From: Diphasiastrum complanatum
Taxonomy: Eukaryota > Streptophyta > Lycopodiopsida > Lycopodiales > Lycopodiaceae
DNA: 64,000 nt
Reading direction: 5' to 3'
Assembly (NCBI GenBank): GCA_029204225.1
Contig: CM055101.1
Coordinates: 40,693,961 to 40,757,960 of the forward strand
The stretch's first letter is position 1; each line of letters begins with the position of its first letter. The notes under the pieces are model-generated. The model was not told the DNA's origin. It saw only the letters and a list, made by a program, of their open reading frames with translations, and searched no databases. Below are positions 32,855 through 44,878 of the stretch, in pieces. Made by a program: the position numbers and the translations under genes.

Positions 32855-35800
32855 ATGGCACATTCACCTACCCCGAGTGAGACTACTCAGGAAACCTTAT
32901 CCGATCAGTTTCGTCGCATAGATGAGACCCTTTCTGGCCTCGTTCTTCGCTTCGATTCAGTTATGACCGGCTTTGCTACTATGCAGTCACAGATTGATTC
33001 TTTACAGCCTCATGGTCCTGGTAAAGCTCCTGTTTTTCCTACATTTGGATTTCCATCTTCTTCTGCTAGTCAGCCTGGTGGTGGACCATTCATTCCATCT
33101 AACCCACCTCCTGGTTTCTTTCCTCGTCCCCCCCTTCCTGAGCCACACTTTGCTCGAGACTTTCGTGATAGGGTAAAGCTTGCTACCTATTCCGGTTCCT
33201 CCGACGGGAACTTATTAGAGAATTGGTTATCTAAGCTTGACACATATTTTCAGATTTACCCCAAGATTGATCCTCAGAAGATCTAGTTGGCTGCTTTACA
33301 TTTAGATGGACGTGCCGCCACGTGGTGGCGAGTTTATAGAGTTGATCCTGATCGGGAAGGGCTCCATGTATGGCATACTTTTCGCCGTGACCTCCGCCAT
33401 GCTATGATTGATCCTCAGTGGCTTGACCGCCAACGTGATACATTCCGTAGTCTCACTCAGACCAGTGATCTTGCTTCTTATACAGATCAGTTTATGGAGC
33501 TTTCTTATCTTTTCACAGATCTACAGCCCACTGAGCTTATTTCTCGTTACATTGCTGGGCTTCGTGGTGCTTTACGTTATGATGTTTCTTCCTTCCGTCC
33601 TACCACACTTGTTGAGGCGATGTCTCTTGCCAGTACTTTACAGCATAAGTACTCTGACACCCTTCCTTCCCGCTTCTCCCGACCCCGTCCTTCTGCTTCA
33701 TCTTTTCCCGCTACGTTCACCCCTACACCGGCCCCTTCTGTTCCAGCTCTCTCCATTGCCCCTTCGCCTCCTCGTCCTCCGATTCCTCGACCTGCTTTTG
33801 TCCGACGTTACACGTCTGCAGAGTTCGCTGATCTTCAGCAGAAGTGTCTTTGCTTTCGTTGTAAGAGTCCTGACCATCTTGCCCGTGATTGCCGCCAGCC
33901 TCTCCCTACTACTACTGCTGTTTTTTACCATGAGGGCACTACTCCAGATGATTCCGATATCTACATTCATATTTCTGATGAGCCTGACATATCCTCTGAG
34001 CCTTCCCTTGATCTACTTCCTGCTACTTGCCATGCTCAGCTTGCCTATGCTACTTGGACAGGGCGTCCTGGTCCTCGCTCCATTCGGTTACGTGTGTGTA
34101 TTACAGGTCGAGAGTATATTGCTTTAGTTGATACTGGTAGCACTCATTCTTTTATTAGCAGTTATATCACTAGTCGGATCCGTGCTTCACCTGTTCTTGC
34201 TTCCCAGCCTCTCACAGTTGAGGTTGCCAGTTCTCATTCTTTTCCTAGTTCTCAGATGTTTCAGCGTTTACCATACCGCATTGGAAATTTCTCTGGACAG
34301 GCAGATCTTTACATTATCCCTATGGAGCGTTATGATCTTATCCTTGGTGCTGATTGGTTTGCATCTCTTGGAGCCGTTACACTGGACTTGACACAGCAGA
34401 CATTGACATTTGTACATGATGCAGCTACACACTCACTTGTGGGCATTGATTCTCAGGGAGACTTCCAGTTGATTACTGGGAAGCAGTTTATTCGCAGCCA
34501 GCCGAAGGCTCATTGTGCTGCCTTATTATGTGTTCAGCGGGCAGTACGAGTTCCTCCAGTTTCTACACCAGCAGCTGTTCCTCAGGTGATTTCTGACTTA
34601 TTACATCAGTATGCTTTTGTCTTTTCAGAACCTACGACGCTACCACCATTACGTGACGTGAACCATCATATTGATTTGCGTCCTAGTTCTGCTCCTCCCT
34701 CCCGTCCCGCTTATCGTATGTCTCGATCTGAGCGTGATGAGCTTGAGCTCCATATTACTGCCTTCTTAGATCAGGGTCTCATTGTTCCTAGTCACAGCCC
34801 TTTTGGTGCTCCTGTTCTCCTTATTAATAAGAAAGATGGTACCAAACGCCTTTGTATTGATTACCGTGCTTTAAATAAGTTGACTATTCGTAATCAGTAC
34901 CCTATTCCACACATGGATGACCTCTTTGACCAGCTCGGTACCTCTAAAATCTTTTCCAAGATAGACCTTCGTTCTGGATATTACCAAATCAGGATGCACC
35001 CTTCTGACGAACATAAGACTGCTTTCCGTACTCATCTTGGTTTATATGAATTTCGTGTGCTTCCTTTTGGTGTTACTAATGGCCCTCCTACGTTCCAGAA
35101 TGTGATGAATAACGTCTTACGTCCGCTTCTTGGTCATTGTGTCTTGGTTTATTTTGATGATATTCTTATTTTTAGTCAGTCTCTTGCTGAGCATGTTGCC
35201 CATCTTTCCTCGATTTTTCAGTTACTTGTACACCACCAGTTATTTGCTAAGTTGTCTAAATGTTCTTTTGCTGTTTCTGAGATCGAGTTTTTTGGTTTTC
35301 TTATTTGTAATGGTCACATTTGTCTGGACCCTCATAAGGTTCAGGCCATCCAGGATTGGCCTATACCTACTGATATTCATCATGTTCGTATGTTTCTTGG
35401 GTTAGCCACTCACCTTCGTCGTCCAATTCCTCATTTTCCCACTATCGCAGCTCCTCTTCATGCACTTTTGATGAAGTCTAGTACTTTTCTGTGGACTCCT
35501 GATTGTCAGACAACGTTTGATACTCTTCGTCGTGCTGTTGTTGATGCTGCCGTTATGTGTTTACCACAGTTTGATCAGAAGTTTCTTGTTGAGATTGATG
35601 CTAGTAATGTTGGTTTGGGTGCTTTACTTCGCCACTCACAATGTATTATTGCTTATGAGTCGCGCCGTCTTCGCTCTTATGAGCAACGTTATTTTGTGCA
35701 TGAGAAAGAGCTTCTTGCTATTATCTATGCTCTTAAGAAGTGGCGTCATTATCTGTATCGAGTCCCATTTGACATTATTACTGATCACCAGTCTTTACGT

Positions 35801-37477
35801 TATCTGTTTTCTCAACATGACCTTAGTGATCGTCAATTTCGTTGGTTGCAGTTTTTACAGTCTTTTAATTTCTCCATATTGTATCGTCCTGGTCGTGCTA
35901 ACACTGCTGCTGATGCATTATCTCGTCTTCCAGCTTTGTTAAATACACTCGTTTCTACTATTCCTCCATGGTTTGATGCTCTACCTGCAGCATACCTTAC
36001 ATGTTCTGATTTTCGTGATGTTTATAGTTCTGCCCCACCTATTTCGTCCAGTCCTCATCAGGCTTACTCCATTATTGACAATCATCTTTATCATTATGAT
36101 TCTCTTTGTATCCCTAGTTCTTTGGGTATCCGTTCCCAGTTGTTGTCGGATGCTCATTCCTCTCCTGTTGGGGGTCACTTTGGTTTTCAGAAGTCTTATG
36201 CTCGTCTCAAAGACCATTTCTATTGGCCCTCTCTTCGATCTGAGCTTGCTGTACTTATTCGTACCTGCCCTTTCTGTCTTCATAATAAGTACTCCCGTTC
36301 TAAATCTGCTGGTTTGCTCCAGAGTTGGCCTATTCCTCATCGCCAGTGGACTGATATATCTATGGACTTTATCCTTGGCCTTCCCCATACCCAGCGTGGT
36401 CACGATTCATGTATGGTGGTAGTTGACAAGTTCTCGAAACAGGCACGTTTTATCCCAGTTCGCAGTACTATCACAGCTGAGCAGTGTGCACGTTTGTTCC
36501 TATTAGAGATTTTCCACCTGCATGGATTTCCTCGTACTATCCTTTCTGATCGGGATAGTAAGTTTACATCTACATTCTGGACAGAGCTTATGCGTATTTT
36601 GGATGTTCAGCTTTTTATGGGTTCTGCTTATTATTCTACTTCTGATGGGCAGTCTGAGGTCCTTAACAGGATCCTTGAGGATTATTTACGCCATTTTGTT
36701 ACTCCTTCAGGGAAGGATTGGGATCAGCATTTATGTTTAGCAGAGTATAGCTATAATAGCTCTGTTAGTACCAGCACAGGTGTCTCTCCATTTTTATTAT
36801 CTCATGGCTATGCACCTCTTTTACCTGGCATTCCTCTTCCTCCTGAGGATACACCTGTTACACTTGCATCTTTTCTATCAGGTGCTCGAGAGCTTATTAC
36901 TCGGGCCAGTTCTCATTTACAGCATGTTCAGCAGCGTTATCAGACCTCAGTTGATCATCACCGCCGCCATGTTGAGTTTCAGCTTGGAGATATGGTTTAT
37001 CTACGCTTACGGTTTGCACGTCATCATTTTGTCCAGGGCCATGCTTCTACTGAGAAGCTTGCACCACATTATTATGGGCCTTATCGCATTGTGGAGGTTC
37101 TTAGTCCAGTTACATATCACTTACAGCTTCCTGCTTCCACACGCGCCTATGATGTATTCCATGTCAGTTTATTACGTGCTGCTATTGAGGATGACGCTCC
37201 TTGTGATGCTGAGTTTCCTACTGCTCCAGAGTTATTTCCATTTTTACCTGCTGCTATATTACAGGTCTGTCTATACCATAGTCGACGTCGTCGGCAGATT
37301 CCGTTTTTGGTCCAGTGGGATGGTCGTCCTATTGAGGAGGCTACATGGGAGCCTATTGATGTGTTTGATCATACACCATTACTTGCGGATCAGGCTCGTG
37401 CTCTTGCTGCACTTGTTGATTCCTCTACATCAGATGTTCCTCTAGCTGTTGATGCACCAGGGCTTGCTGCTACTTGA
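32855..37477 (+). CDS. Element A Gag-Pol polyprotein with a single in-frame TAG
   Basis: One frame of 1540 residues from ATG 32855, broken only by TAG at 33284-33286. Element B has a His codon at the matching place. Order by approximate residue from the ATG: Gag domain (100-260), CCHC knuckle CFRCKSPDHLARDC (330), aspartic protease VDTGSTHSF (425), RT with [20 protein letters not shown] and YFDDILIF (765), RNase H EIDASNVGLGALL (912), integrase HHCC finger (1095-1140), catalytic D, D, E in MDFILGLP, SDRDSKF and SDGQSEVLNR (1166, 1230, 1266), and a chromodomain-like end PFLVQWDGRPIEEATWEP (1480-1510). All catalytic motifs look usable. An upstream in-frame ATG at 32801 is less likely because the element B start aligns with 32855. 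Confidence 0.93.
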
Positions 37478-37517
37478 TCCGGTTATCTTTTCGGCAGTTG
37501 GGTCTTTTATTTGTGTC

Positions 37518-37523
37518 GGGGAG
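37518..37523 (+). other. Polypurine tract of element A
   Basis: GGGGAG directly before the 3' LTR at 37524. Confidence 0.7.
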
Positions 37524-37939
37524 AGTTATGGACTTGGCTCATTACATTCGCCGCGTCCATTTACATTTACAGTTACTTTACTTTATGCATAAGTAGGCCT
37601 TGGGCCCTTTTTTATTCATTAGTGACATTCAGACTATATGGTTGGCCTTTGGCCTTATTATTCATTATTAGGCCATTTGGACATTACTGGAGAGTGGGGG
37701 CCTTCTTGGAGGGCGCACTATTATCCCTCCCAGTTGGGCCCTAGCCACTGGAAGCTACCTTTCAAGGCTTCCTCTTGGCTATAAGTAGGGAAACTGTGTC
37801 ATTTGTCATTCAGCTGATGATATTGATCTCTCTCTTTAGCCTCCTTAATCTCTCTCTTTCCTGCTTTCTAGGGTTAAGTCTTGCTTATGTGATGCTTTCA
37901 TAGCTTAATTATAGATCAGCTGTGGCTCTATTCGTAACT
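37524..37939 (+). repeat. 3' LTR of element A
   Basis: 416 bp, nearly identical to 31759-32176 with the same AGTTA...TAACT ends. It is followed by the second CTTGA. Confidence 0.95.
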
Positions 37940-37946
37940 CTTGACC

Positions 37947-40913
37947 ATGGATACTTCCCCTACATCTTTTGATCCTCGCATACCGTCTTCCACTTACCTT
38001 GACGAAGTACGGCATGAATTCCGAGATCATCTTAGGGAAGCCATGAGTGATGTACGCACTGATTTACGCCAGGAGTTACGCTACACTATCATTACAGTCC
38101 AATGTTTCTCCACTATCTCCACCTGTTCCCCCACAGCGTACATTTCCACCACCCGAGACTCCTTCATCTTCTGGTCCTTTGCCACGAGACTTTAAGGATA
38201 AGGTTCAGCTTACTGTGTATTCTGGGTCATCCGATGGGAATGAACTCGAGAATTGGTATTCTAAGCTTGAGACCTACTTCCTTCTGTTTCCTAAGACTGA
38301 CATTCAGCGGATACATTTGGCTGCTTTACATTTGGAGAAGCGTGCTGCTACTTGGTGGCGCATGTTTCGCCAGACTGCTTCACACCCTGGCCTTGCTAGT
38401 TGGACAAAGTTTATGACAGCACTCCGCCTAGCGATGATTGATCCTCAGTGGCTTATTCGACAGCGCGACATCTTTCGCAATTTATCTCACATTGGTGACT
38501 TGGCTGCTTATATGACACGGTTTACAGAGCTTTCCTATCTATTCCCAGATATTTCTACATTGGAGCTCATCTCTCGCTACGTTGCTGGTCTATGAGGCGC
38601 ACTCAGGTATGATGTTTCTTCTTTTTTTCCACTCACTCTTTCTCACGCCATCTCCCTTGCTACCGCACTGCAGCACAAGTACTCTCCCATCTCTTCCTCT
38701 GTTTCTCGTCCTTCGCGTCCTTTCACATGTCCTATTTTTTCCTCTCCATCCTCTGCTAGTCCCACATCTGTCAATTCACCTTCGTCCACTCTTCCTTCTG
38801 CACCACGTCCTCCTTTTTCTCCTCGTCCTGTTTTTGTTTGTCGCTACTCACAGCCTGAGATGTCTGAGATCCGTGAGAAGCACTTATGTTTCAATTGTAA
38901 GAGTCCTGATCATATTGCCCGTGATTGCCGACAGCCTGCCACTGCTACTGCCGTCTATTTCCATGATGCTGACACACCTGATGTCCTAATTCTACCATAT
39001 GTCTTCATATTCTTGATGATGACCCACTTGTTGATTAGTTTGCCACACCCACTGAGCCTGTTATTGATCCCCCTGATCTAGCTGTATGCCATGCTCAGCT
39101 TGCTTATGCTACTTGGGCCGGTAAGCCGAGTCCACGCCATATCCGTCTTCGCGTACGTATCACTGGTCGTGAGTTTATTGGCCTTGTTGACACGGGTAGC
39201 ACTCACTCGTTTCTCAGCAATCATATTACTACACGCATTCGTGCTATGCCAGTCACTACGCCTCATCCCCTGCATGTTGAGGTTGCCAGCGCACACTCTT
39301 TTCCTAGCACGCAGATGTATCAGCAGCTTTCATATCGGATTGGAGACTTCCTTGGTCAGGCAGATTTTCATATTATTCCACTTACATGGTACGATCTTAT
39401 CCTCGGTGCTGATTGGTTTGCATCCCTTGGTGCGGTTATAGTAGACCTCCAGCAGCAGACATTGACATTCTCTCATGATGATACTCAGCATATATTTTCT
39501 AGTATTGATTCTCATCAGGACTATCAGCTTATTTCCAAGTAGTTAATACGGAGCCTCCCGAAGACCCACTATGCGACTATTCTTTCTGTTAAGCCAGTTC
39601 AGCCTATTGCGGATGCACCACCTTTGCCACAGGTATTTTCTGAACTGTTGCGTGAATTTGAGCATGTTTTTAGAGAGCCGACTCAATTACCACCTTTACG
39701 AGATGTCAACCACCATATAGACCTTGTTTCCTCTGCATCACCTCCTTCTCGTCCTCCTTTTCGTATGTCTATTGTTGAGCGCAAGGAAGTCTAGCGTCAG
39801 GTGTCGATTTATTACGTCAAGGCCTTATTGTTCCTAGCCACAGTCCTTTTGGTGCTCCTGTTTTATTTGTTGATAAAAAGGATGGTACTAAACGTCTATG
39901 TATTGATTATCGTGCTTTAAATAAACTTACTATTCGTAATCAGTACCCTATCCCTCATATGGATGACCTGTTTGACCAGTTAGGCCAAGCCAAGATCTTT
40001 TCTAAACTTGACCTCCGTTCCGGTTATCACCAGATTCGTATGCATCCTCCTGATGAGCACAAGACAGCTTTCCGTACCCACTTTGGTCTGTATGAGTTTC
40101 GTGTCCTTCCTTTTGGTGTTACCAATGGCCCGCCCACTTTTCAAAATGTCATGAATAACATCTTTCGTCCTCTGCTTGGAAAGTGAGTCATTGTTTATTT
40201 TGACGATATCCTCATTTATAGCACCACTCTCTCTCTTCAGGTTCAGCACGTTCGTTCTGTTTTTGTTTTGTTAGTTACTCATCATCTGTCTGCTAAACGT
40301 TCTAAATGTTCTTTTGCTGTTGTACAAATCGAGTTTTTGGGCTTCTTTGTTACTAATGGTACTGTTCGTCTCAACCCTCGTAAGGTCCGTTCTATTCTTT
40401 CATGGCCTGTGCCTGCTGATGTTCATGATGTTCGTATGTTTCTTTGGTCTTGCTATCCATCTTCGTAAACCAGTTGCTCATTTTGCCACTCTTGCATCTC
40501 CTTTGCATGCTCTGTTGAAAAAGGAAACTTCGTTTGCTTGGACTCCCGCATGTCAGTCAGCTTTTGATACTTTGAAGGTTAAGCTTACCACTGCCCCTGT
40601 TTTATGTCTTCCAGATTTTTCCCAGCGTTTTGCTATTGAGACTGATGCTAGTTCCACAAGATTAGGTGCTTTGTTACGTCAGCGTCAGTGTGTTATTGCA
40701 TATGAATCCCGTCGTCTTCGTTCGTATGAGCAGCGCTATTCCACTCATGACAAAGAGTTGCTTGCTATCATTTTTGCTTTAAAGAAGTGGCGTCATTATC
40801 TGTATCGTGTTCCGTTTGATGTTTTTACTGATCACCAGTCACTTCGTTATTTGTATACACAAAAGGATCTTAGTGATCGTCAGTACCGTTGGCTTCAGTT
40901 TTTACAGTCCTTT
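37947..40913 (+). pseudogene. Element B gag-pol remnant (Gag, protease, RT, RNase H)
   Basis: It starts MDTSPTSFDPR at 37947, shifts frame near 38090, and continues through RDFKDKVQLTVYSGSSDG, a stop after YVAGL (38593), and the CCHC knuckle CFNCKSPDHIARDC (38889). After another shift come protease VDTGSTHSF (39187) with ILGADWFASLGA and a stop near 39541. RT carries [20 protein letters not shown] (39900), a TGA after PLLGK (40184) and VYFDDILIYS. RNase H carries ETDASSTRLGALL (40640) and runs to DLSDRQYRWLQFLQSF. It then joins directly to the inside of the 3' LTR. Layout and protein match element A throughout. Confidence 0.92.
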
Positions 40914-41309
40914 CTGTTGGTTATGTATATTTTTGGTTACGCATTTTATATTAGTCATGTATAGGCCCCAGAGCCTTTTTATATGCTTATGACCCGCACT
41001 GGGTCCTTTTTTATGACATTGACTGGCCTTGGGCCCTTATTATATGGTTATATGTGGAGTGGGGGCCCGTAGGAGGGCGCACTATTTTCCCTCCACATTT
41101 TGCCTCCCTTTACTTTTAAATTCCTATTTTAGGGTTCATTGGTAGGGTATTTATAGGGGCATTTGTACACTCATTTTGCAGATTATTGATTGGTATGGCT
41201 TGGGCTCTTCGTGGGAGAACCTATTGTCTTGTCTATTGCTTGTAGGGCTTTAGTCTATTGCTGTCTTTTAGGCTTCATTGATTTAACACCTGAGATTTTG
41301 ATCATAACT
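40914..41309 (+). repeat. 3' LTR of element B (first about 70 bp lost)
   Basis: It begins within the LTR (CTGTTGGTTATG) and ends CATAACT before CCCCT. The missing start shows that the deletion of integrase ran into the LTR. Confidence 0.92.
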
Positions 41310-41314
41310 CCCCT

Positions 41315-43953
41315 CCTTTCCATGTTTCTTAGAATCCATTTCTTGATCATCTAGCTCATCAACCACTATCCATTTTTCTCCCAGTTACATCTTCAATCAC
41401 AATATTATTGCTCTTTCTAGTGCTATTTTAGGCAAATTTATATCTTGCTCTTGCATATTCATTATTGGGCACTCGGATGAAGGCTGAACTTTACACAGTT
41501 AGAATGAATCTCGATATGAAAGGTTGAACTTATTAAATTAGTGCATGGATAAAAAATTTGTTACGTTCCTAGTTTAGGTTCCAACCCATTTCAGAATAGT
41601 TTACATATTTAGTGTTTCAAGGTTACACCTTTTAATGTTAGGAAGTGTATGAGAGGTAATAGTAAGGTATCTTATGGGAATTGCATGTTAAACATATAAT
41701 CATATTGAGAAAACATGATTATGTGATACTTTGCTCAATTTAGGTTTTTGAAATAGATACTTGCATTCCATCTCGAAGCAACTCTTGATATCAATCTAGT
41801 AGTAGTAGTCATATAGTCTTATATAACAACTTGCCCCTTTTATTTTATTTTCTCAATAATGAATGTACACAATTACTAGGAGATGCACTTGTTTGTGCAA
41901 GTGCTTCGAGTGAACTTTAGCCATTTCTTCCTATGCACATGGATGAAAAAAAGCATGTTGTTGAAGAGATTTTTCCCAATGTAAAGACTTGTTATCATTC
42001 CCAGACTCCAGAGTTACTGGCTGATTTAAATTGAGAAAATTCAAATTTTGATTTGAACAACTTCAAACTTAAGTTTTAAGCATGTCAGCCTACTCACCTG
42101 GTTCCAAAATGAAGATCTGAAACTAACTGGATCAGTTGACCATGGTAGGGCCGTAAGTCTTAGTGATGCCAAATACTATCGGTCATAAAATGGGTGTTTT
42201 GTCATAAATTTGAGATATTGGTCATGACCCCTTTTCTGGATATCTCAAATTTACAAAACCGGAAACCCGGTAAGCTATTTCTTTACAAAGGATATATTGG
42301 TGAATTTCTTAACACATTAATTAACCCGATTTTTTGTGATTCCTTGGAAGGTAATTTTGATTACCTGTTGACCTAGCGATGTCACAGAAATGGTTAATGA
42401 AACTGTTTTCTGAAATTGTTTTCTCTACTTGAATCTTCAAGAAATCCTTTTCTGATTTACGGGTTAATTCTCAAGCTTGGTAACGAAGAAGATCTTTGGT
42501 TTAGTCACTGTGTTGGGACATCATTGGTATTTGCTAACAATCATGCAACATTTCTTTGGCTTTCAAGATTTTCTCGTATCTTTTCTTTGAAACTTCTCCT
42601 GAGCAAATCACGAATGATATGCACCCCTTGGAAACTCATGGCGTTTCCTGTTAAAAAGGGGGCGAGAGGTAGGAAGAAAAGAGAGTTATCAAGGAGAAGC
42701 ATCTGTCAGAGATTCCAGGAGGAATCTGTTATAGATGACAGACCTGTTTTACAAATCAGAAACATTTCTGGTTTGAAGATTTAAAGGGGGAAAAAATCTA
42801 GAAAGTACTCTTGCGGTAGGAAAGTGGCTGATAACAAGTCCGATTGATTTGTGTCAGAACTTGGTAATTCTATTGCTAGATGGGGGTTTGTTGAAACCTG
42901 TTCCTTGCTAGAAGCAGTCAACTTGATCTTAGTGTGGACTGAGTTCCGTGGGTTGATGCAAGGAAAGAAATTCATGCTAACAATATATTCTTTTGAGTGA
43001 ATCTCCGGTTGAGATTTTTTGGATGTGAAATAGCACTCTTTGAGAAATATTCTCTCTTAGAGGATAACCTAGTTACAGGATTCTCGGTTATGAAAGTGTT
43101 GGGTACAGATCAGGAGTTATCCGTAGAGATATGCTATGTAGTGAATCTTTGTGGAATCATTAAATTTTTTGTACAAACTATTAATCCTGTGGATCTACAA
43201 AGTATTCCATGAACTAAGTTATTCGCATGCATAAACTAGTTGTTGGTACATACGCATATTGATGAGAATTGTGTTTGAGACATTTCTCGCTGGGTTATAG
43301 TAATTTCTCATTGAGAATTGCTTATTAACCTAGGATTGATTTAGAATCAGATTAAATGTGGTGTTTTGGTACCACACCTAGACATTTAAATATTTTCTAA
43401 ATCCGATACAACTAACCGTGTTAGAAATGCTACTTCTGAGTTAGTTGTTGTAAATCATAGAAATCTTACTTATGGATATTATTGTTGATATGTATTGCTT
43501 ATAAGTCACAACATTTATGAGCCATTTTGGATTCATTTACAGATGGGTGTGGATAGAATACACGAAAACTTTTGGGACTTATCTCTTCCCGTTCGGAAAG
43601 GATGGAATGCTATCCTGGAAGACTCAGGAGAGTTGGATAGTTGTTTGCCAAAAGTTAGAACTTCACGTAATGAGGTTCCGGTAAATCTTAAGTTATTCTA
43701 GATTAGAACTTAAGAGGAAAATCTAGACATATTCTAGATTGGGACCTTACTTTGGAATGACAATTTGTGCCATGTCTAAAGTAAGGGCATTCTTTGTTTA
43801 CAATCCTTATATAAACACCGTGTGTGAGTTGGAAAAGTCTGGAACTTTCCGGATGGAAAGAACTTTCAAGAACAACTCGTGTGTCTTTTAAGAATTGTAA
43901 TACACTCTTATGATATGGTATGGTCTCGGGAATCTGGAAAGTTGGGATTGGGT
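41315..43953 (+). other. Intron 2, no recognisable gene; possible solo LTR at the end
   Basis: A/T-rich sequence with short open frames lacking domains (for example 42416-42784). Near 43715-43918 the text has LTR-like features: a TATATAAA box (about 43808), a palindromic CTAGAATATGTCTAGA-type start and a transcription-end-like AATACACTC. No partner repeat was found. Confidence 0.45.
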
Positions 43954-44390
43954 AATTTTTAGAGTCCCAAAGGATTCGAGTGTAATGCGTACCGGCAAGC
44001 ATAATAAGTTGTCCCCTAGATATAGAGGACCGTTTAAGATTTTGAAAAAGATTGGATCCTTAGCTTACCAATCGGAACTCCTGGATGGATCTCAAGTGCA
44101 TCCCGTATTTCACGTAAGTCGTCTCTAAAAGAGTCTACATGAAGGAAAGCATCTTGGATCTGGAGATCAATTGGACCTATTGGATGAATCATCGGGTGTA
44201 TCTCATCTTGAACCTGGAAAGATCTTGGATACAAGAACTAAACGATTGAGAAATCGTATAGTTATCGAGCATCTGGTTCGATGGAAGGGATGTACAGACG
44301 ATGATGATTCCTGGGAACAGGAAGGAAGCTTAAAGAGGAACTTTCCCAATTTTAAGTTCTGAGGACAGAACTTGAATAAGGGGGGAAGAA
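43954..44390 (+). pseudogene. Gypsy integrase C-terminus and chromodomain-like fragment
   Basis: It opens with VPKDSSVMRTGKHNKLSPRYRGPFKI and SQVHPVFHVSRL, the GPF/Y region of gypsy integrases, then a TAA stop. A downstream frame (44171-44362) ends in EHLVRWKGCTDDDDSWEQEG, a chromodomain-like segment. A purine tract (AAGGGGGGAAGAA, about 44378-44390) follows and abuts an LTR starting TGTCATGCCC. This is therefore the 3' end of a gypsy element. A similar copy is at 57052-57250. Confidence 0.85.
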
Positions 44391-44870
44391 TGTCATGCCC
44401 ATGACTGGTCTTGGGTAGCGTGTCCACTCTAGGGACCGGTAGACCAACAACTCGTAAGTTAATTGTGACTATAAGGGAATTGGGGCCCTTATGTGTACAT
44501 GGTCATAATTAATGGTTGTAGGCCTAAACACTTGATGGTGGATTTGTATGGGTCTATTTGTGAGTCATTGGGGAACTGGATGATGTGGCCCAGATAGGCT
44601 GCAGAGGTGTCCAGTGAGGTGTCATAGTGCACTACTAGTGGTGCATGGGCCTTGGAGGGTATAAGTATACCCATTGGGCTCTCACTAGTGTATGCTTGAT
44701 GGCATGACCGGTGGCAGGATGCTGCTGGTGTGATGCCTCATTCCTCTTTGTGATTGATCCATAGCTTGGGGGCTAGATCCGTTCGATCTAGGTTTGGTTT
44801 GTCCACCATCAGATTCCCTTGTGTTGCTTGTGATTGGCATGCTTAGAATAGGATCCTTGGATTGAGGACT
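44391..44870 (+). repeat. LTR shared by flanking gypsy 3' end and 5' end pieces
   Basis: It starts TGTCATGCCC after a purine tract and repeats at 57251-57735 with good similarity as far as GAGGACTTTATAG. The exact 3' boundary is unclear because no tRNA-Met primer site is visible. A gag open frame starts immediately after, at 44879. Confidence 0.7.
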
Positions 44871-44878
44871 TTATAGCT

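Larger units (their letters stand above)
31759..37939 (+). mobile_element. Near-intact chromovirus-type Ty3/gypsy element A, nested in element B
   Basis: A perfect CTTGA target duplication (31754-31758 and 37940-37944) flanks 418-bp and 416-bp LTRs. Comparing the LTRs by eye gives about six substitutions and one 2-bp indel. Internal parts are the primer site (32177-32188), leader, a single long gag-pol frame broken by one TAG, and a GGGGAG purine tract before the 3' LTR. It inserted two bases upstream of the gag ATG of element B. It is the youngest full-length retrotransposon in the window, judged by LTR similarity and nesting. Confidence 0.95.
30540..41309 (+). mobile_element. Chromovirus-type Ty3/gypsy element B (older), inside ISA2 intron 2
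   Basis: A perfect CCCCT target duplication flanks it (30535-30539 and 41310-41314). The 5' LTR (30540-31004) runs AGTTACGGACT to CATAACT. The primer site follows directly (31005-31016), then a leader interrupted by element A (31759-37939), then gag, protease, RT and RNase H with stops and shifts. Integrase, chromodomain and the first about 70 bp of the 3' LTR are lost in one deletion ending at about 40914. The 3' LTR remainder ends at 41309. Removing A leaves a 4.6-kb defective copy. Confidence 0.93.

Noticed and set aside
31218-32880. Overlapping Phe/Ser/Pro-rich open frames in leaders of A and B
   Set aside because: All three frames stay open because of C/T bias and tandem motifs; there is no domain.
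33698-36403. Arg/Lys-rich minus-strand open frames inside element A
   Set aside because: Antisense shadows of the polyprotein with no domain match.
33408-37445. Many long hydrophobic Leu-rich open frames on the + strand, including 239 and 221 codons
   Set aside because: They are alternate-frame shadows of the element A polyprotein, caused by its pyrimidine-rich codon use.
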